From an uncultured Clostridia bacterium (GTDB taxonomy: Bacteria; Bacillota; Clostridia; TANB77; CAG-508): a stretch of 46,126 bases of DNA. Position 1 is the first letter of the stretch; the number at the start of each line of letters is the position of its first letter. The position numbers and the translations under genes are program-made. Shown here one piece after another: positions 41,941-46,126 of this stretch. The notes under the pieces were generated by a model. The model saw only the letters and a program-made list of their open reading frames with translations. It did not search any database and had not been told where the DNA came from. The stretch lies in NCBI GenBank assembly GCA_934140005.1, contig CAKPBB010000015.1, positions 1 to 46,126 on the forward strand, written 5' to 3'.

Positions 41941-42669
41941 TTTACTCATGATTTCTTTTTTCATTTTTTTCATTATCTTTTTTTCCAATCTAGAAATATA
42001 ACTTTGTGATATGCCTAACATATCTGCAACTTCTTTCTGCGTTTTTTCTTTTTCAGTACCATTTATTCCAAATCTTAGTTGCATTATATACATTTCTCTT
42101 GGATTAAGCTTGCTTATAGCAATTTTCAATAACTTTCTATCAACTTCATCTTCAATTCCTTTTGATGTAACATCACTTTCTGTACCTAATATATCTGATA
42201 ATAAAAGTTCATTTCCATCTCCATCCTTATTTAAAGGCTCATCAATTGATATTTCTGTTTTAATTTTAGTGGTTCTTCTCAGTTGCATTAAAATTTCATT
42301 TTCTATACATCTTGAAGCATAAGTGGCAAGTTTAATATTTTTATCTGTATTAAAGGTGTTAATTGCTTTCATTAAACCTATTGTTCCTATTGAAATTAAA
42401 TCTTCTAAATCTAGCCCTGTATTTTCGAATTTCTTAGCTATATATACAACCAATCTCAAATTTCTTTCAACTAAAATCTGTTTTGCTTCTTCATCATTAT
42501 TATTAAGTTTTTCCAATAATTTTTCTTCTTCTAATACATTCAGAGGTGGTGGTAAAGTTTGACTACCATTTATATAAAATATTGGTAGTTTTTCTATACT
42601 ATCCCTTTTTGAATATTTTTTAAAAATTTCAAGTACTGTACTTTTAAGCATTTTTAACAAGTTTTTCAC
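41932..42669 (-). CDS. sigE: Mother-cell sigma factor precursor, pro-sigma-E
   Basis: 245 residues. The first mother-cell-specific sigma factor of sporulation. The N-terminal pro-sequence ends in FYINGSQTLPPPL, the SpoIIGA cleavage region (Bacillus FYIGGSEALPPPL). Regions 2 (NLRLVVYIAKKFENTGLDLEDL, then KLATYASRCIENEILM) and 4 (KEVADMLGISQSYISRLEK) are intact. The start is a GTG at 42669 with GGAGGG 8-10 bases upstream. It overlaps the end of spoIIGA by 26 bases, so translation is probably coupled. Conserved order ftsA-ftsZ-spoIIGA-sigE. Confidence 0.96.
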   Translation of the reverse strand: MKNLLKMLKSTVLEIFKKYSKRDSIEKLPIFYINGSQTLPPPLNVLEEEKLLEKLNNNDEEAKQILVERNLRLVVYIAKKFENTGLDLEDLISIGTIGLMKAINTFNTDKNIKLATYASRCIENEILMQLRRTTKIKTEISIDEPLNKDGDGNELLLSDILGTESDVTSKGIEDEVDRKLLKIAISKLNPREMYIMQLRFGINGTEKEKTQKEVADMLGISQSYISRLEKKIMKKMKKEIMSKTG

Positions 42670-43555
42670 TTTGCCTTCCCTCCTTTAAAATATTCAAACC
42701 AACTAAACTAGTATATAAATTTGTTTTTGTAAGTTTACCAGGATATATACCGACAATTACATCATTTCTAACCTTTTCTACTTCATCATATACTTTTATA
42801 TATTCAGGTTTAAAACCAATTATGAGTCCATTTTCATTTCCAAGTGAAGAAAATGGTATTAGCTTAAACTTATAATTATGAATTTTACTATCTTCTAGCC
42901 ACTTTCCTTTTAATATATCTTCGATATGATTCAAAATTTCATCATCAACCAGCCCTCTTAAACTATTCTTTTCAACAATAATAACATCATTTTGTGTAAT
43001 TGGGTCTTTTAATAAATTACCTGTATCTATCATTGTTTTTAATTTTATACTTTTATTATTATAGAAAATCTCCATATCACATAGCATTGATTTAATTTTT
43101 CGTCTATCTTTTATTATATTAGAAGTAATTGCTATTATTGAAAATCCGACTATTCCTCCAAGTAATGCTATTTTTATTGGATAAGTACCAACAAGATGTC
43201 CATTCTTAAAAATGATATCTTCTGGTTTTAAAAAGAATAGTAACATAAAAGCAGCTCCACCAAATGTAAATGATACTAAATAAAATAAAAACAACTGTTT
43301 TACTAAACTTTTTATATTGTGCGTTCCAAAAGTAATAATAATCATTAAAACAGAAACTGCAATTTTAAAAATCAAATTCTGTATAACTGAAAATTTAATC
43401 ATATAATTTATAATTGCATATATCCCACCAACTGTACTTGCTATCATATTTCTAGCAATTTTTATATCATATTTTCCAATAAGTGCTGTTGCAATTAAAA
43501 TGATATAATTCATTGCCAAATTTTCTAAAATAACTATATCAATATATACTGTCAT
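42644..43555 (-). CDS. spoIIGA: Sporulation sigma-E factor-processing peptidase SpoIIGA
   Basis: 303 residues. Membrane-bound aspartic protease that cleaves pro-sigma-E in response to the forespore signal. Five membrane helices (about 5-150) are followed by a cytosolic aspartic protease domain with MIDTGNLLKDPI (catalytic Asp) and the LIGFKPEYI/VGIYPG strands. It opens MTVYIDIVILENLAMNYIIL, as in the family. GAGGAG precedes the ATG. A TTGACA/TATAAA pair with unusually wide spacing lies just upstream, recalling the Spo0A-dependent spoIIG promoter. Confidence 0.94.
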   Translation of the reverse strand: MTVYIDIVILENLAMNYIILIATALIGKYDIKIARNMIASTVGGIYAIINYMIKFSVIQNLIFKIAVSVLMIIITFGTHNIKSLVKQLFLFYLVSFTFGGAAFMLLFFLKPEDIIFKNGHLVGTYPIKIALLGGIVGFSIIAITSNIIKDRRKIKSMLCDMEIFYNNKSIKLKTMIDTGNLLKDPITQNDVIIVEKNSLRGLVDDEILNHIEDILKGKWLEDSKIHNYKFKLIPFSSLGNENGLIIGFKPEYIKVYDEVEKVRNDVIVGIYPGKLTKTNLYTSLVGLNILKEGRQSEKLVKNA

Positions 43556-43586
43556 TTCCTAACTCCTCTTTAGTTTATGTATATAT

Positions 43587-43617
43587 TTTATACTTTCATA
43601 TTTTAAAAATCTGTCAA
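43587..43617 (-). promoter_or_regulatory. Candidate spoIIGA-sigE promoter with long spacer
   Basis: On the minus strand, TTGACA (43612-43617) and TATAAA (43587-43592) are separated by 19 bases. Bacillus spoIIG also has over-long spacing and needs Spo0A. I saw no clear TGTCGAA box. Confidence 0.4.
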
Positions 43618-43626
43618 TTTCTAGGG

Positions 43627-43677
43627 CAGAAAAAAAGAAATAATCTACAAAATAGACTATTTCTTTTCTTTATTTTT
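43627..43677 (-). terminator. ftsZ terminator
   Basis: AAAGAAATAATCTA (43634-43647) and TAGACTATTTCTTT (43653-43666) pair, with a T-run on the minus strand. Confidence 0.8.
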
Positions 43678-43697
43678 TCTTTTATTCATTTATATGA

Positions 43698-44834
43698 TTA
43701 TTTGTTTCCTAAACCTTTATTTTTTCTTAAAAATGCTGGAATATCTAAGTCATTAGGATTGCTTTCTGCAGCTGGTGAAGATATTGAACTTGAACCCATA
43801 TTGTTTCTTTTTCTCCAAGTATCTTCTACAATATTTTTATATCCTGCTAAACCTGTAGTTTTTTCATCTTCTTTTTCAAATCCTGTTGCAATAACTGTAA
43901 TTTGAATTTCATCACCCATAGAATCATCTGTAACAGTACCAAAGATGATATTTGCTTCTGGGTCTGCACTTCTTTGTACAAGTTCTGCAGCTGTATTTGC
44001 TTCATGTAAGCCAATATCACTTCCACCAGTAATATTGATAATTACACCTCTTGCACCTTCGATTGAAGTTTCTAATAAAGGACTTTGTATAGCTTGTTTT
44101 GCAGCATCTTCTGCTCTATTTTCTCCACTTGCTCTACCAATACCCATATGAGCCATTCCTTGATTTAACATAATTGTTTTAACATCTGCAAAGTCTAAGT
44201 TAATTAAACCTGGTACAGCAATTAAATCAGATATACCTTGAACACCTTGTCTTAAAACATCATCAGCCATTCTAAAAGCTTCTACTATTGAAGTTTTTCT
44301 ATCTATAACTTGTAATAGTTTATCGTTTGGAATTACAACCAATGTATCAACTTTACCTTTTAAATTAGCAATTCCTCTTTCAGCTTGTGCTAATCTCTTT
44401 TTACCTTCAAATGTAAATGGTTTTGTAACAACACCTATAGTTAATATTCCAAGTTCTTTTGCAGCAGCTGCTACAAATGGTGCAGCACCTGTTCCAGTTC
44501 CACCGCCCATACCAGCTGTTACGAATACCATATCTGCTCCTTTTAAAGCTTCAGCAATATCTGCCTTGCTTTCTTCAGCTGCTTGTGCTCCAATATCTGG
44601 ATTTGCTCCTGCTCCTAAACCTCTTGTTAGTTTCTCACCTATTTGGATTTTTGTTCCTGCTTTTGATAAATTCAATGCTTGTCTATCTGTGTTTACAGCT
44701 ATAAATTCAACACTTTTAATTCCAGCTTCAACCATTCTATTTACAGCATTGTTTCCAGCTCCTCCAACTCCTATTACTTTTATTGTTGCTGATCCATCCA
44801 TCATAAAGTTTAAATCCTCATTATCCATAATCAT
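43698..44834 (-). CDS. ftsZ: Cell division protein FtsZ
   Basis: 378 residues. Tubulin-like GTPase that forms the division ring. It has KVIGVGGAGNNAVNRM (nucleotide binding), the GTP signature GGGTGTGAAP, the synergy-loop segment NLDFADVKTIM, and the C-terminal conserved tail DIPAFLRKNK that binds FtsA. Start at 44834 with GGAGG about 9 bases upstream; a second ATG at 44828 is less well placed. It lies 62 bases downstream of ftsA and ends at a terminator before spoIIGA. Confidence 0.98.
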   Translation of the reverse strand: MIMDNEDLNFMMDGSATIKVIGVGGAGNNAVNRMVEAGIKSVEFIAVNTDRQALNLSKAGTKIQIGEKLTRGLGAGANPDIGAQAAEESKADIAEALKGADMVFVTAGMGGGTGTGAAPFVAAAAKELGILTIGVVTKPFTFEGKKRLAQAERGIANLKGKVDTLVVIPNDKLLQVIDRKTSIVEAFRMADDVLRQGVQGISDLIAVPGLINLDFADVKTIMLNQGMAHMGIGRASGENRAEDAAKQAIQSPLLETSIEGARGVIINITGGSDIGLHEANTAAELVQRSADPEANIIFGTVTDDSMGDEIQITVIATGFEKEDEKTTGLAGYKNIVEDTWRKRNNMGSSSISSPAAESNPNDLDIPAFLRKNKGLGNK

Positions 44835-44896
44835 AAGGTGTATCCTCCTTTATTATCTTTATCTATAATTTTTAAAATTAAAAACATTTTCGTATT

Positions 44897-46126
44897 TTAA
44901 GAATAAAAGAAATCTTTTATTTTTTCTATAATCGTTTTAATAAGATTTTTTTCTGTTTTTGCATCAATGCTACTAGAAACTGTTTTTGCATAAGGCCTTG
45001 CAGCTATATATCTAACTAGAGCATAACTTGCTCTATATGTAGATTTAATTGTACTTACCAATCTGCCTGTTGATATTTTTACTGGAATATTCAAAATAAT
45101 TTTTCCAGCCATATCACTCTTATTTATATTAACAATTCCTTCTCCAGTAAGTATAACATTGTTGATATTTGGTTTTATAGCATGTGTTGTAATATCTTTA
45201 TTTACCAAAGTAAATATTTCTTCTATTCTAGCTTCTATTATTTCTACAAGTTCAGAGCTTTTAATTGTTTTATTTTTTCCATCAATATCTTTACAAGTAT
45301 TTAATACAATATTGTTGTCGTTATCTATAAAAGACTTTAGAGCTAATCCATATTGTCTTTTTAATTTATCTGCTTCTTCCCTAGAAATATTTAAAACATA
45401 AGCTATATCACTTGTGATATTATCTCCACCTAGATTTATTGTATTTGTATAAATAAATGAAGTTCCATTAAATACACCTATATCTGTATTTCCTGCCCCT
45501 ATATCTAATAGCATAACATTATCATTTAGCTCATTTGTATCTAGCACCAAATTTCTTTCTGCAAGTGCTGTCGGTACAACACCATCTATTTCTATTCCTG
45601 CTTTTTTGAATATTGATGTTAATTGTTTTATATAATCTTTTTCTGCTAAAATAATTTGAGCTGTTAATGTAAAATGACTACTAAACTTTCCAACAGGATC
45701 TTCTACTGCTTTGCCATCTTCTAATATAAATTTGTCTGGTACTATATCTATTAGCACTTTATCTTCTGGAATCTCTATATCTCTTACTTGAATAATTGCT
45801 GAAGCAACATCTTTAATAGAAATGCCAGCAAGCTTATCTTTTGCATCTTTTACGATACTGTTCTGTACAATCGTTACATATTTACCTGGTATTGTTGTAT
45901 AAGCTGAATTTATTTTTAAATTTGAAATTTCTTCTGCTTCTTGAATTGTTTTTGAAATTGAAAGACTTATTTCGTCTTCATCAATAAATTTGCCCTTTTG
46001 AATGCCAGTACATTTGCAATTTGTACTGCAAATAATTTCAATTTGATTAAAATTATTTACTTCACCAACAACTGTGCTTACCTTAGAGGTTCCAATATCG
46101 ATACCAACAATTATATCTCCTATTGC
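44897..46126 (-). CDS. ftsA: Cell division protein FtsA (partial, start outside window)
   Basis: 410 residues are visible; the frame is open to the right edge, so only the first few codons are missing. Actin-like membrane tether for FtsZ. It has the phosphate-1 motif IVGIDIGTSKVSTVVGEV at the start of the visible part, the SHUCT subdomain (VDGVVPTALAERNL region), phosphate-2 LLDIGAGNTDIGVF, the adenosine motif VILTGEGIVNI, and the C-terminal amphipathic helix ending KDFFYS. A methionine-like start at 45757 would truncate the conserved N-terminal domain and is not used. Confidence 0.95.
   Translation of the reverse strand, partial: AIGDIIVGIDIGTSKVSTVVGEVNNFNQIEIICSTNCKCTGIQKGKFIDEDEISLSISKTIQEAEEISNLKINSAYTTIPGKYVTIVQNSIVKDAKDKLAGISIKDVASAIIQVRDIEIPEDKVLIDIVPDKFILEDGKAVEDPVGKFSSHFTLTAQIILAEKDYIKQLTSIFKKAGIEIDGVVPTALAERNLVLDTNELNDNVMLLDIGAGNTDIGVFNGTSFIYTNTINLGGDNITSDIAYVLNISREEADKLKRQYGLALKSFIDNDNNIVLNTCKDIDGKNKTIKSSELVEIIEARIEEIFTLVNKDITTHAIKPNINNVILTGEGIVNINKSDMAGKIILNIPVKISTGRLVSTIKSTYRASYALVRYIAARPYAKTVSSSIDAKTEKNLIKTIIEKIKDFFYS

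Noticed and set aside
1..46126. tRNA genes, rRNA, CRISPR arrays or known riboswitches
   Set aside because: I saw no cloverleaf with TTC-GA-type loops, no regularly spaced repeats and no recognisable aptamer core.

Overview
The window looks like a chromosomal piece of a very AT-rich, endospore-forming member of the Clostridia (Firmicutes), most likely a gut-type lineage. The evidence is the low GC content, strong AGGAGG ribosome-binding sites, TTGACA/TATAAT promoters and U-tailed hairpin terminators, together with spoIIGA-sigE, sigG, a spoIVFA/spoIVFB pair and the clostridial ftsA-ftsZ-spoIIGA-sigE order. I cannot name the species from sequence alone.

Layout. 1-3.2 kb is an accessory region: the start of a PD-(D/E)XK (Rpn-type) nuclease cut by the window edge, a degenerate purF fragment, a DUF7694-like gene and a small membrane protein. 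3.2-8.6 kb is a leftward block with an M18 aminopeptidase, two tandem pyrimidine-nucleoside phosphorylase paralogues, RNase HII and an orphan prepilin-like gene. 8.7-15 kb holds an HtrA protease, a YibE/F membrane protein, a DUF3298-like envelope protein and a ClpE-type unfoldase, followed by a 173-bp long palindromic element. 15.1-20 kb has a BofC-C domain protein, a frameshifted membrane-anchored protein, an XRE regulator/membrane-protein pair with a perfect 24-bp palindromic operator, and a divergent two-gene operon of unknown function. 19.8-32.8 kb is housekeeping: comEC (frameshifted), an SH3/NlpC cell-wall hydrolase, aspS, dnaG-rpoD, a CarD-family regulator, dut and rpsF-ssb-rpsR. 33-46 kb is a sporulation and division region: spoIVFA/spoIVFB, a YlmC/YmxH-type gene (frameshifted), sigG, a DnaB-like ATPase, and the end of ftsA-ftsZ-spoIIGA-sigE, with several singletons of unknown function between them.

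How the genes work together. ftsA and ftsZ build the division septum. SpoIIGA is the membrane protease that activates pro-sigma-E in the mother cell, sigma-G then acts in the forespore, and SpoIVFA/SpoIVFB normally control pro-sigma-K processing. dnaG-rpoD and rpsF-ssb-rpsR are classic macromolecular-synthesis operons. dut, the phosphorylases and RNase HII handle nucleotides and RNA in DNA.

The most unusual observation concerns CGG codons. Three otherwise native genes (comEC, a ylmC/ymxH-like gene and a membrane-anchored protein) are each split by a +1 shift. In each case the 0-frame carries a CGG codon, and skipping its C reads a glycine codon (GGN) and restores the full protein. By eye I found no other in-frame CGG in the native genes, whereas three foreign-looking genes use CGG as an ordinary arginine codon. 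This could mean an unassigned or slowly decoded CGG with +1 frameshifting or quadruplet decoding, or it could be coincident mutations or sequence errors. The comEC and ylmC cases are clean; the third is ambiguous.
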